In this document: piece after piece, positions 23,120 through 34,517 of the stretch
Layout of the letters: every line of letters starts with the position of its first letter
Position numbering within the stretch: position 1 is the first letter of the stretch
Source of the DNA: Kingdonia uniflora
Lineage: Eukaryota > Streptophyta > Magnoliopsida > Ranunculales > Circaeasteraceae
Direction: 5' to 3'
NCBI GenBank assembly: GCA_014058105.1
Contig: JACGCM010001976.1
Span: forward strand, 1,287,001-1,351,000
DNA: 64,000 nucleotides
Translations under genes and position numbers: made by a program
The notes under the pieces: model-generated
Told to the model about the DNA's origin: nothing
The model's input: the letters and a program-made list of their open reading frames with translations, nothing else
Databases searched by the model: none

Positions 23120-26100
23120 CTAATTTATCTTTTACATGGATTATAGAGAGTGGTACATCAGATCACATGACATCTAAATTATCTTCTCTTACTTTTGTAA
23201 TACCAATACCACAAAACAAACCCGTGAAACTGCCCACGGGTGATGTTGCCCCCATTTCTCATGTGGGATCCACAAAACTATCTTCTTAGTTAGTTTTTAA
23301 TAATGTCCTTTGTGTTCCCAATTTTTATTTCAATCTTCTATCTATCAGTAAATTAACACGAAGTTTGAATTGTGCGGCAATTTTCTTTCCATCTTTGCGT
23401 GTTTTTCAAGACCTGAACTCGAGGAAGCTAATTGGCAGGGGTGAAGAAAGGGATGGACTTTATCATTACGTACCAGAAAATAAATCAACACATATTGATA
23501 TGGCTGTCAACCATGTCCCTAATTCAACTCTTTCCCATATGCGCCTTGGTCACCCAACTTTTGCACGTTTAAAGCAGATATCTTCTACTTCCCCGTCAGT
23601 CTTTTCTCATTGTGATGTTTGTGAGCGTTCTAAAAAAACTCGATGAACTTTTCATTGAAGTTCTAATAAAAGTAAAAACCTATTTGAGTTAATTTATTCA
23701 GATATTTGGGGAGGTTATCTGATAGCCTCACACTTCAGAGCGCATTATTTTTTACTATTGTTGATGATTATTCACGTTGTACTTGGGTTTATCTAATGCA
23801 TTTTAAATTTAAAACATGTTATTTTCTTCACAAAAAAATTATAACATGGTTTGTACCCTTTTTCAATCTCAAGTGTGCAGCATTCGTACAGATAATGGTT
23901 TAGAATTAAAATCTGATCAAATAAAAGCCTATTATCATACTCATGGATAGTCCATCAACATACTTGTGTAGAAATTCCTCAACAAAATGTTGTTGCCAAG
24001 CTTAAACATCGATACCTACTCGAGGTAGCAAGAACATTAAGATTTCAGGCCCATCATCCTCTAACATTTTGGGGAGAATGCGTTTTAATAGCCGTGTATC
24101 TCATTAATCGCATACCTACTCCAAACCTTGGTAGGGAAACTCCATATGAAATGCTTTTTAAGATTAGTCCTTCATGCAAACACCTTTGAGTATTTGGTTG
24201 TTTGTATTACACTCACACACTTAACATGGATCGTTACAAGTTTTTACCCCGAGCTTCGAAGTGTGTCTTCACTGGGTATCCTTTCGGTCAAAGAGGATAT
24301 CGAGTATAAAATCTTGAAACCCGCCAAATTTTTGTTTCTCAAGATGTTACCTTTGTTGAGAAAGCATTTCCATTTCAAACCATACCCAACACCGACCCTT
24401 TGGAGGCAGTCTTACCAAATCTCATTGTCAATCATCAAAATGTCCCTCCGACTAATGTTGAAAATACCTCGACTAATGTCAACATCGCTCTATCACTATT
24501 AATGTATAATTCTTCGTCAGCCTACTAATGCCCCTCACATACTATCACTCGCCCCGCTTGCCTCCATGATTACGTATGTCCAACATTATCTAAAGATCCA
24601 CCTCTTACTTTACCATCTCCACAGGCCTCGGTAGGTACTACATATCATTTCTCAAATTATCTTTCATTCACAAATTTTTAAGCTACTCATGTAAACTTTT
24701 TATCTACTATTTCTAACCACAAAGAGCCATCATCTATTTCACAAGCTGCTAAGTTTTCTCATTGGTGTGAGGCAATGGCCGCTGAAAATGACGTTTTAGA
24801 AAAGAGTCATACTTGGACCCTTCAAATTCCTCCACCGAATAAAAAGTTCTTTGGATGCAAATGGGTATACAAAGTCAAGCATCATGTTGATGGTACAATT
24901 CAAAGGTACAAAGCCCGTTTAGTTGTAAAGAGATATGCGCAAATATAAGGATTGGATTACCATTAAACGTTTACACTTGTAGCTAAACTTGTTACCGTGC
25001 GTTGTTTATTGACCGTTACTGATTTTCGGAACTGGATTCTTCACCAATTAGATGTTCATAATGCTTTTTGTCATGGTGATCTTGATGAAGAAGTATATAT
25101 GGCACTTCCTCCGGGTTATTCTAAGGGGAACAACGTGTTTGTCGGTTAAACAAATCACTTTACGGTCTTAAATGAGCATCTCGAAAATGGAATGAAATTT
25201 TTTAATTGGTTCTCAAAGAGGCTGGTTTCACTCAATCTACATTAGATCATTCTCTTTTTGTCCGTTCTACATGTATGACTTTCACTGTAGTTCTTGTCTA
25301 TCTAGATGATATCATTGTAGCAGGAAATCATGCTCTTACTATATCTGAATTGAAGAAATTCCTTGATACAAAGTTCCACATCAAAGATCTTAGTTTACTA
25401 AAATATTTTTTGGGTATTGAAGTTGCTCGATCACCTAAAGGCATTTTCTTAAGTCAAGGGAAGTATGCTCTCGACATACTCAATGATAGTGGACATTTTG
25501 GTACAAAATCTGTTTTCTTCCCCATGGAGCAACATATGCGTCTTTCTAATGAGGAAGGAGATATTCTAAAAGGCCCAAGTTTGGTTTGTCACTTGATTAG
25601 AAGTTTAATTTATCTCATAATTACACAGCCTGATATTCTGTGCCATTAATATTCATAATCAATTCATGCATCAGCCTCGTTAACCTCATTACGATACAGT
25701 AATTCGTATTCTTAATTTGCTATTTAAAGTATCACCGAGGAAAGGTATCTTGTTATCTTCCGCTTGCTCTTTAAAGTTGTCTGCTTATTGTGATTCTGAC
25801 TATGCTAGTTGCCCAAGGACTCGACGTTCCACCACGGGTTACTTTACCATGCTTGGTCAGAGTCCAATCTCATGGAAGACGAAGAAATAATCAATTGTAT
25901 CTCAGACCTCCGCTAAAGTTGAATATAGAGCCATGGTTGTAACCGCTTGTGAATTTGTGTGGCTCAAAGCACTCCTTCATGATCTTCATGTCTCTTCCCC
26001 TTATCATATGCTTCTTTATTGTGACAATCAGGCAGCTCTCCATATTGCTGCTAACCCAGTATTCCATGAAAGAACGAAGCACATCGAGGTCAACTGTCAT

Positions 26101-26256
26101 TTTATACGGGAAAAATTGGTTCAAAAAATTATAAGCACCCGATATGTTCCAACACGTGAACAACTCACCGATATCTTCACCAAGGCTCTTAGTCGGGATC
26201 AATTTCATATCTTACTTGGCAAGTTGGGTGTTACAGATCTCCACCTTCCAACTTGA
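23120..26256 (+). pseudogene. copia-2 pol (PR-IN-RT-RH)
   Basis: Protease: IIESGTSDHMTS near 23143, with the DSGAS site changed to ESGTS. Pre-integrase: LSHMRLGHPTFARLKQ and CDVCERSKK, an HHCC site. Integrase: DYSRCTWVYLMHF, then broken frames up to 24500. RT: from about 24750 (HWCEAMAAENDVLEKS) through [37 protein letters not shown] and the catalytic VLVYLDDIIVAGN (about 25300). RNase H: YCDSDYASCP, TISQTSAKVEYRAMV and LYCDNQAALHIAANPVFHERT, ending LGVTDLHLPT at 26256. Several stops and frameshifts interrupt it. Confidence 0.85.
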
Positions 26257-26263
26257 GGGGGAG

Positions 26264-26520
26264 TATTAAGATACTCAATATCTCTAAGATTTTAGTATCA
26301 TACCTCCAATGTCTCAAAATATTATTCTCCTATATTTCCAAAATCTTAGAATATTAGGAAGATTTGTTGTATATATATACTTTATATTTCTTGAAAATAA
26401 TATTGTAATTGATCCTAAATCATGGGATTTTATTCCCTGTAACTCTATATGTATAGCTTCCAGCAATGTGAATAATGATCTTTTTCCATTATCTTGTTTA
26501 AAGGGAGTTAAAACTTAATA
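26264..26520 (+). repeat. 3' LTR of copia-2
   Basis: 257 bp, same length and ends as the 5' LTR, preceded by the purine tract TTGAGGGGGAG. Confidence 0.9.
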
Positions 26521-27052
26521 CTGAAGTTCATGTTCGAACATGGTTTTTGTTCAAACATAGGGAATCAGGGGCATCATGTTCGAACATTGCCAAATTTGAA
26601 CATGAGAAGAAAAAATGTTCAGAACCTTATTGTTCGAACATGAGAAATTCATGTTCAAACATGCCTTGGTCTAAAAAAATTTGGGCATTATTTTGACACC
26701 GTTAACCTGCCTCATAATACGTACTTCGAGACTTAACTCATGTAGAGTCTTCACAAGTATATAATGGATATTTAGAGTATTTTCTATGAAACTTAATGTG
26801 AGTTTAATCCTTGAGGGAGAAAGGTAGAGTTTGAGAAATTCTATTGAAGCTTGAGAGAGTGAGAGATCGATTGTAGCCTTTGATTGATTGGTGGATTGTT
26901 CGTGCGGGAGTGGTTTTTTATCTAAAAGGTTTTTCTACTTCCCTCATCCGAGTAAATCTTGTGTTTGAATTTCGCTGGTTAATTTCTTATTTCGGCAATT
27001 CTGCATATCATTATTATCGTAGAATTATGATTAGCTACCTCGATTTTGAACA
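26521..27052 (+). repeat. 5' LTR of copia-3, right part
   Basis: It aligns with the 3' LTR at 32289-33667 after removal of the insertions there. It contains six TTCGAA-type or decayed palindromes at 26530-26665 and a TATA-like TATATAATGG near 26758. It ends CA at 27052, and ACTAGTATCAAAGT follows as a decayed primer site. Confidence 0.85.
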
Positions 27053-27097
27053 ACTAGTATCAAAGTACTTGGTTTAGGGCTTGCGTGGTGAGGAATA

Positions 27098-27900
27098 ATG
27101 GTCGATGAAGAGAAATAGAAGATGGCAAAGTTTAATGGGTCAAATTTTGAAGTGTGAAAGATGTAGATAAAAAATTATCTCTATCAAAGGGATCTTGACT
27201 TACCACTATGTAGGATTGAGATAAAGCCAGCAGATCATGATGTTGCAAAGTGGGTACGTTTGGATTGTAAGGCGCTTGGAAGCGTTAGGTTGGCATTTTC
27301 ATCTCAAATCTTACATATAATCTCCAAAGTTACAGCAATGAAGAAGTTGATGGAGATGTTATCCTCTATGTACTCAGAACCGTTTGAGGCAAATAAGATA
27401 CATTACATTTATTACATCGCTTATTTACTTTAAAGATAAAGGAGAATGGTAGTGTGAAAGCTCGCATCAGTGAGTTCAATACAATTCATGCTCAATTAGA
27501 ATCTGTAAAAAAATACTTTCACCGAGAAGGTAAGAGTGTGGGCACTTTTGGGGTAGATATCGGAGAGTTGTGAGGGATTTATTACTGCGGTTAATAATTC
27601 ATTGGGGAAGGAAACAAGTAAGTTTGACACCATTGTATTATTGATTATGAGTGAAGATAATAAGTGTAAAATACTAGAACCTTCTATGATTGTAAGCAGC
27701 AGTACGTTAAACGTTGATGAGAGAGTGAGGCCCTTTAGAAAGGGACCAAAGAATGGAAGAAGTTGTTTGCAATCAAGGGGAAAGTCCAAGAAATCAGGGG
27801 CGTGTTGGAACTGTTGAAAGAAGGGTCACTTCAGGCGTGATAGTAATACTCCTAAGAAAGATAGTGACGAGGAGAATGATATAATGAATCTCACTGAGGA
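27098..27900 (+). pseudogene. copia-3 gag
   Basis: The frame starts near MVDEE (about 27100) and reads FNGSNFEVWKM, CRIEIKPADHDVAKW and IISKVTAMKKLMEML, a UBN2-type copia gag with stops and a frameshift. A zinc-knuckle remnant KSGACWNC, a stop, then KKGHFRRD lies near 27800, with the CCHC second half damaged. An acidic tail (SDEENDIMNLTEE) follows. Confidence 0.8.
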
Positions 27901-29779
27901 GGTTAGTTCTGACGAGTCTTTGCTTCTTTCATGCGACGATGTTAACGAGTCATGGATAATTTATTTGGGCATCTCATTCTATGTTACTACAAACATAGGT
28001 TTTCTAACTAATATTGCTAAAGACGACTTTGATACGGTCTTCTTTGCAAAAAGGAGTACGTATAATATTACTGGAAAAGGAAATGCTAAGTTAAAGTTGC
28101 CTTCGGAGACGATGTTGATTTTGTAGAATGTACAACTTTTGGTGATTCTCATTATTACTTTATTTTCATCGATAATGCTACTCATAAACTGTGGGTCTAC
28201 TTTGCGAAGAACAAATCGGATGTATTTGATAGGTTCAAGAAGTAGAAGGCTCTAGTTGAAACCAAAATCGGCTTGAAACCGAAGTGTCTTAAGTCAGATA
28301 ACAGGGGTGAGTACTGCAGTAATGAGTTTGAAGACTATTACGCATTAAATAGGATTATGCGACAGAAGACTGCCCAATACACCACATCAAGATGATATTG
28401 CAGAATGCCTGAACAGAACCTTAAATAAGAGAGTGAGGAGTATGATCCTCAATACAGGATTGCCGAAATATTTTTGAGTAAATTCAATTAGTGTGGCGGT
28501 ATACTTGATAAACAGAGGGCCTTTGATGGCCTTGAACTTTCGATTGCTTGAAGAAGCACGGACCGATAAAGAGGTAAGCCTTTCACACTTATGTAGCTTT
28601 GGTTGTACCTCATATGTACCTAATACTTCATATACAAGGACCAAGTTGAACGTAAAGTCAACGAAGTGCATATTCATTGGATATGGTGGTGATGAGTTTG
28701 AGTGCTAATTTTGGGATAAGAAGAATCATAAAGTCATTTAGAGCAAAAATTTATATTTAATAAGGAATTTTTTTATTAAAAATTTAAAGTACCTGCGGAA
28801 AGGAATCGAGGTGAAGCAGTGGAAAGTGTCGACATTAAATTTAAACCCTCTTAAAATATAGAAGAAAATATCGTAATTGAGACTGATGCACTAGATCAAT
28901 ACCGGGAACTTAATGATCTAAGCATTCCAATAACACTTTGAAAGGAGTTGAGAGACACGAAACATCCGGTTAGGCACGTTAACTCCCTACATTAATTATT
29001 ACTTATGGATGGTGCTGAACCAAAAAATTACAAGAAGGCTTTAGATGTGGAAACCAAGATCAAATGGGAGCTTGCTATGGATGACGAGATGCAGTCATTG
29101 TCATAAAATCGAACTTGGGACTTGGTTCGGTTACCTAAAGGGAATAGAGTATTGCACAACAATTAGGTATACATATTAAAGCAAGAATCTGATGGTTTAA
29201 AGATATTCAAGGCTAGACTTACGGTGAAGGGCTTTCAACATAAAGAATACGTTGATTTTGGTGAGATCTTTGCAACTGTTGTGAAGATGTCTACTATTTG
29301 GGTTGTACTGAATATAGTTTCAGTGGAAGATCTTGATAAAAAAAATCAATATGAAGCAGCCATAAGGGTATGCAGTTAAAGGGAAAAAAATTAGTGTGTA
29401 GGCTCACGGAGAGCTTATATGGTTTGAAACAAGCGCCGAGGCAGTGGTATTTGAAGTTCGATAAGTTCATGTCCAGAAATGGCTATTCGAAATGTAATGA
29501 GGATCACTGTTATTTTATTAAAAATACGGGAAATTCGTATATCATTCTACTTTTGTATGTAGATGATATGTTGGTAGCAAATACCGACATGGAAGAGATT
29601 GTCAACTTGAATGAACAATTGTCCTAAGAGTTTTCTATGAAGAACTTGGGTGTTGTAAAATAAGTTTTTGGTATGCGTATTATACGAGACAAAAGGCGGT
29701 GAGAATTAAAGTTATCTCAAGCTGAGTACATCGACAAAGTACTTAAGCGGCTTAATATGGATGGTTTTAAGGTTGTTAG

Positions 29780-30778
29780 TGAAACATCCATATTTGGTAT
29801 TGGTTTCATTTTGTGTCTAGAATAGGTGTCAACACTATCTCATGGTTAGTGCGCGTGGAGCGATTATAGCTGGACTGACACTGAACATGTACGTTGGTTT
29901 GTACCTCATCGCTTCAAAACTCAAGCCCATTAGTATTTTACAAAAGTTTAAAAAGAAATTATGTTTTTTGAAAAAAATAAGTTTATGTTCGAACAGGCTT
30001 TTTGTTATGTTCGAACATATCATATTCAAATAGACTCTTTGCTCTGCTCGTATTGAAATGTATATTCAAACAAAATTTTTTCTCTGTTCGAATAGATTAC
30101 TTAGACCACTATTTCTTCGAATAGGATCCTTGTTTCTGTTCAAATAGAACCCTGTCTATTTGAATAGACTATTTCTCTGTTTGAATAGAGTACGGGTTTT
30201 TAGTTTTCTTATAAAAGATATCATTTCTTTTTATGTTTTTTACCTCTTCTAAAACCAACTTTTTTAAGGCTTAAGATTTTATAGATAATAGAGATTTTAA
30301 CGAGCGATTCAATGCGAAGTAAACCTCAAATTGAATCAATCAAAGAATTAGAAAACCTTAATTTTGATTTAAAAAGCTTGTGAGTTTCAAGTTTGAATGC
30401 TTTGACATGAGATTGAAAGCAAGGCATTTTGAGAGCGAGCAATCGATTGCGATGAGCTTGATTAGAAGAGAGGTAACCACGGGATACGTTAATCGAGTCT
30501 GTAAGTAATTAATTTTTTGTAATTTTGTTTCAATATTGGATTGCTTAGTTGTCGGGCAATTCGGCAATGACCTGTGGGTTTTTCCCTTGATAAAGGTTTC
30601 CCACAGGGTTAAAATTACATGTTCTTGTGCGTAATTTACTTTTACGTGTTGTCACTAGATAATTGAATAAACTATAATTAGGCTAGCGGGTTTGACATTT
30701 AATTCAATAATTTTCGAACCTATTAATTTTGACCTAAATTAATCAAAATTGATTAATCTCAAGTAGTTAGAAATTTCA
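29780..30778 (+). mobile_element. solo LTR, family X, copy 2
   Basis: 999 bp, TGAAAC to TTTCA, aligning with copy 1 throughout, including the shared GTCTGTAAGTAATTAA and GACCTGTGGGTTTTT stretches. Flanks are GTTAG and ATTAG (four of five). Palindromes around TTCGAA lie at 29985-30190, several changed to TTTGAA or TTCAAA. Strand is inferred from copy 1. Confidence 0.85.
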
Positions 30779-31271
30779 ATTAGTACACCATTGGGATGTC
30801 ACTTTAAATTATCAAAGAAGCGTTGTTCGAATATGTAAAAGGATCACGATGAGATGCAAAAGGTTTCTTATTCATCAACGGTTGATAGCCTTGTGTACGT
30901 TATGATTTGTACAAGACTGGATATTGCCCAAACAGTGAGAGGTTTTAGTAGGTATATGAGTAATCCAGGCAAGGAGCATTAGAGTATTGTAAAATGGATA
31001 CTTAGGTATCTAAAGGGGACATTATGTTATGGGGGTTCTCATATATGCTTACAAGGTTTCGTCAATTCTGATATGGGAAGCGGTGCAGCTATTTGGGTTT
31101 TGAGGCTATAAAATATAGTAGCTTTGTTTACGACAGAGGCGAATATGTTACGACAATGGAAGCTTGCAAGAATATGATTTGGCTTAATGGGTTTATGAAA
31201 GAGCTCAGTAAAAAACAACATATTCTTGTGTTATATAGCGATAGTCAAAGCGCGATACATTTAGCAAAGAG

Positions 31272-31920
31272 TAGGGGTGGGTATCGGCCGGTTCGGTTTG
31301 GTATTTCGCAAATACCAAAACCAAAACTCCAAAGGTAATACCAAAACCAAACGGTTCGGTTTACCGAGTATAGAAACTAAAACAAAACCATCAGTTTTTT
31401 AGTATTTTTTGATTTTTTCGGTATATTTTGGTTTTAGTAATTTTTGGTATATTTTCTGGTTTGGGTATTGGTATATGCGTTTTTGATATTTTCGATATTC
31501 TCAATTTTTGGTGGTTTTGGTATAATCTCGTTATATTATAACATCTATTTAAGAAGAGAAATTTCTAAAGTGCTTCTAAGTTACAATGATTTATTAGAAT
31601 ATAATATATCATAACGAGATTTCATATACTAAATGTGATCTTTAATATGGGGTAATATGATAATGGAGATCCTATGAATATATAAAACTTTTTCATGAGT
31701 TTGAACTTTCAAGTTTATCATCTCCAATGGTTTTGAATTTATATACTTTGGTAATTTTGGTTTGGTATTTTCGGTATTTAAGACTATCATACCAAAACCA
31801 ACCATACAAAAATGGTATTTTTTGGTTTTGGTTTTTCAAGTTTTCAGTTTCAAGAAATATAAAACCAAAACCATTTGTTTCAGTTCGGTTTGATATTTTA
31901 CCATACCTGTTGCAACCCTA
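31272..31920. mobile_element. hAT-like non-autonomous element in RNase H
   Basis: 649 bp bounded by a perfect 8-bp target duplication GCAAAGAG (31264-31271 and 31921-31928). Ends are TAGGGGTGGG and, read from the other side, TAGGGTTGCA, the short imperfect terminal repeats common in plant hAT elements. The inside is rich in GGTTTTGGTA and TACCAAAACC inverted motifs and carries no transposase frame. Confidence 0.9.
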
Positions 31921-32328
31921 GCAAAGAGTAGAACTTTTCACTCTATGACCAAGTATATTGATATTTGAAATCATTATATTCGCTCGTTCCTCGAGGATCG
32001 TGTATTGAAACTTGTGAAGATTCATACTTAAGTGAATCCGGCCGATATGTTTACAAAGGTGGTGACATTTCATAAGTTGATGACATGTACAACTTCTGTG
32101 GGTCTTCATAGTTGAAGGTCTGGGTAGAGCGAACAATTCATTAATGAGATCTTGAGATACGATAAATTCGATTTCAAGTAGGAGATTGTTGAGTAATGAA
32201 CTCGAATTGGTGTTTGTGGAAGTTCATTGGAGTTCGTAGGGCGAATGAGGGTTGAAGACGAAGATAAACATGTTTTTATGCATATTTTGAAGTTCATGTT
32301 CGAACATGGCATAGGGAGTCGGAGGCAT

Positions 32329-32551
32329 GTATTTATGCATATTTCTTTAGTTTGAAATTGAGTTCGAAATTGCAATACTCATTGGGTACAAAAAAAAAAA
32401 TTCATTAGCTCGAATATTGTTACAGATCACAGTTTACATTACATCAGTTTATGCACTAAAACACTTCGCACCCCCCCCCCCTCGGAGGTGGTGGTGGTCA
32501 GTCTCCCCTGCCACCGCCACCGTCTCCTCCTCCGTAACTTCCACCACCTCC
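32329..32551 (-). pseudogene. glycine-rich protein gene 3' fragment inside LTR
   Basis: This 223-bp block is absent from the 5' LTR of the same element. Its minus strand (32551 down to 32498) reads GGGGSYGGGDGGGGRGD and a TGA stop, the sort of C-terminus seen in plant glycine-rich RNA-binding proteins. The bases beyond the stop would be 3' untranslated sequence, including a 13-base G run and ending near an AT-rich tract. Start, RRM and upstream exons are absent. It is much richer in GC than its surroundings. The family call rests on composition alone, so another Gly-rich protein is possible. It probably entered as filler DNA at a break or as part of a small insertion. Confidence 0.6.
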
Positions 32552-32732
32552 GAACATGAGAAGAAAAAATGTTCAGAACCTTCATGTTTGAACAAACCTC
32601 GATCTGAAGAAAAAAAATTGGGTATTATTTTGACAATGTTGACCTGCCTCGTGATGCGTACTTCGAGCCTTAACTCATGTAAAGTACTCTAAGTATATAA
32701 GGGATACTGAGAGTATTTTTTATATAACTTAA

Positions 32733-33412
32733 GGTAGGGTTGGCAATTTAACCTGTCCCGACCCAACCCTAATAGGGCGGGTTTGGTTTTAAGAAATATC
32801 TTCATTTAATAATTGGGTGGCTCTGGTTTTTTTGCTTAATAATTAGGGACCCGTCACCAAACCTATTTACTTGGTAATTCCCTTAACACCCTCAAAGACT
32901 AACCTAACTTTGATTCTTTAAATGGAAAGATCTTTCTCATCTAGAGCCACCAAGCCTCTCTCTTTTTTCTCTCTCTCACTCATCCTTAGAAACCCAAAGC
33001 TTTTCATCTCAAATCATTCTCATAAACCCTTAGCTTTACATCTTAAGAGAAGTAGATACTCAGAATTGAAGAGAGATCTCTTACAAAAATTGATTTAGGG
33101 CTTGCTTGCTTTAAAACTCATTTATCAAAAATCTCTTGGAATGCATCTTTTTTAAGAGTTGATTGGCGTTTGCTTTCTTCCAAATTTAAACTATGAGATC
33201 ATTGATCTTTTTCAAGGGCTTGCTTGTTTCAAAAATTAAAAGGTATATGGGTTAACAGGGTAAGTTTGGTATGAATGGATTTTGGCGCGACAGGTTTGGG
33301 CATTCCCTGTTTAAGTTAAGTGGTTATTGGGGCGGATTTAGAGGTGAGAAATTTTGGCAGGTAAGGTGATGGTATTGCTCAACCCGCCCCAAACTCAGCC
33401 CATTGCCAACCT
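32733..33412. mobile_element. hAT-like non-autonomous element in copia-3 3' LTR
   Basis: 680 bp between perfect 8-bp target duplications TAACTTAA (32725-32732 and 33413-33420). Terminal repeats are AGGGTTGGCAAT (offset 3 bp) and, from the other end, AGGTTGGCAATG. Sub-terminal GGCGGGTTTGG and CCCGCCCC blocks form a second inverted pair. No transposase frame is present, and the site is intact in the 5' LTR. Confidence 0.85.
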
Positions 33413-33667
33413 TAACTTAATGTAAGTTTAATCCTAGAGAGAGAAAACAAGGGTTTAAGAGATTCCATTGAAGCTTAAGAGAGAGATATTGCAACCTTTG
33501 ATTGATTAATGAATTGTTTGTGCAGGAGTGGTTTTTTATCCGAAAGGGTTTTCCACTTCCTTCCTCCGGGTAAATTATTTGAATTCCGTTGGATAATTTA
33601 TTGTTTTAGCGATTCCGTGTTTCGTTCTTGTCGTAGAATTAGGATTAGTTACCTCGTTTCTCAAACA

Positions 33668-34250
33668 GTGGTATAACCTACGAAGAATACATATAAACAC
33701 ATGCTTTTGGAGATCCAATTCGCATCTCTATCAAAATAATATGGAGGATCGGGGTCGAAATCATTGACAACCTTAAACAGAAAAAAATACACTAAATACG
33801 ATATCTAGCTAGATATTCTCACCAAATATAAGTTGATATATATGTTTATATCAAGTTGATATTTGCTTTATCTATCTATAGTAGTATAGTTCATCAAATA
33901 ATAATGCTAGTGACATAAAATAAGAGTAGGGCACCAGAGATTATGAGGTAGAGAAAGAGAACACTAGAGATTATTATTTTTATGAAAAAAGGAGAAAATT
34001 ATATATATATATTAGTCCGACCACCCACAGGATATGCAACAAAAATAAAACATTTGATGTATTCGAGACGGAATCGGGACGCCGTCTATATGTCGGAGAT
34101 CTTATGTGGCATACCGTGAATATTTGAGATGGTGTTGATTTGTTTTTTTTTTGTTTTTTTGATTTATTAAAGAAAATAATAACTAAAAACTGCTGAAGAA
34201 ATTAAAGGATCCATAATAGTAAAGAAAAAAATAAACTCATAATGTACCAT
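33668..34250. other. spacer, AT-rich
   Basis: No gene or element boundary recognised. A TATATATA run lies near 34002 and a T-rich tract near 34140. Confidence 0.4.
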
Positions 34251-34366
34251 TGGGCTCTTAGCCTAGTGGTGGCTGGTGACCCTCCACCAAGAGAGGAGTT
34301 GTGGGTTGGAAACTCAAGGTTACGAATCTCCTTATATATAATCGGCTTGTCTTTAAAAAAAAAAGA
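34251..34366 (+). repeat. tRNA-derived SINE, copy 1
   Basis: 116 bp flanked by the target duplication GTACCAT (34244-34250 and 34367-34373). A perfect-looking A box TAGCCTAGTGG lies at 34259-34269 and a B-box-like GGTTGGAAACT at 34304-34314. The element ends in an A tail at 34354-34364. A second, minus-strand copy at about 45146-45285 shares the CTCCACCAAGAGAGGAG core, confirming a dispersed family. Confidence 0.85.
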
Positions 34367-34517
34367 GTACCATGGCTTGAGAGAATAATCAAATGAAGTT
34401 GTGTCAAATTTTTATAATCTCAAAGGAAATGAAGCCAAGTTCGTGATAATTTTATTACTAGAACAAAGCCATGGACGTTATCGTTATAACGATTATAAAG
34501 TCTTGTAAAACTTATAA

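Larger units (their letters stand above)
17550..26520 (+). mobile_element. Ty1/copia element copia-2
   Basis: Bounded by 257-bp LTRs (17550-17806 and 26264-26520) that differ at scattered positions. Each starts TATTAA and ends TTAATA, an inverted pair but not the usual TG-CA. The primer site TGGTACCAGAGCC follows the 5' LTR directly (17807-17819) and a purine tract (TTGAGGGGGAG) precedes the 3' LTR. Gag is split by two solo LTRs (X, and Y containing Z). Pol is nearly complete but broken by stops. The element lies inside the 5' LTR of copia-3: the sequences on its two sides join to give the uninterrupted form seen near 32270-32300. Confidence 0.9.
27930..32115 (+). pseudogene. copia-3 pol, split by X and a hAT-like element
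   Basis: Protease remnant WIIYLGISFYVTTN near 27955 (WIIDSGASFHVT in the family, catalytic Asp lost). The pre-integrase zone is missing: the protease frame runs directly to integrase FIDNATHKLWVYFAKN near 28160 and CLKSDNRGEYCSNEFE near 28290. RT: GLKQAPRQWYLKFD, then ILLLYVDDMLVAN near 29545 with intact YVDD. Solo LTR X copy 2 cuts the RT at 29780-30778, after which YVMICTRLDIAQTV resumes. RNase H: VLYSDSQSAIHLAKS is cut at 31271 and resumes as TFHSMTKYIDI after the hAT-like element. It ends near 32115. Confidence 0.85.
17449..33667 (+). mobile_element. Ty1/copia element copia-3, host of nested insertions
   Basis: LTRs begin TGTTGAGTAATGAAC at 17449 and 32187 and end CA at 27052 and 33667. 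Flanking bases ATGGT and GTGGT agree in four of five positions, fitting a 5-bp target duplication. A purine tract (AAGTAGGAGAT) precedes the 3' LTR. The 5' LTR is split by copia-2. The body is cut by a solo LTR in RT and a hAT-like element in RNase H, and the 3' LTR carries another hAT-like element and a host-gene fragment. Integrase motifs (CLKSDNRGEYC) and the order of domains resemble Tnt1/Tork-type copia elements. It is inactive. Confidence 0.85.
32187..33667 (+). repeat. 3' LTR of copia-3 with two inserts
   Basis: It starts TGTTGAGTAATGAAC after a purine tract and ends CA at 33667. Compared with the 5' LTR it contains extra blocks at about 32329-32551 (host-gene fragment) and 32733-33412 (hAT-like element). 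Confidence 0.85.

Noticed and set aside
26520..26665. Repeated palindromes as a CRISPR array
   Set aside because: Spacing is irregular, there are no equal spacers, copies vary, and the context is a plant LTR.
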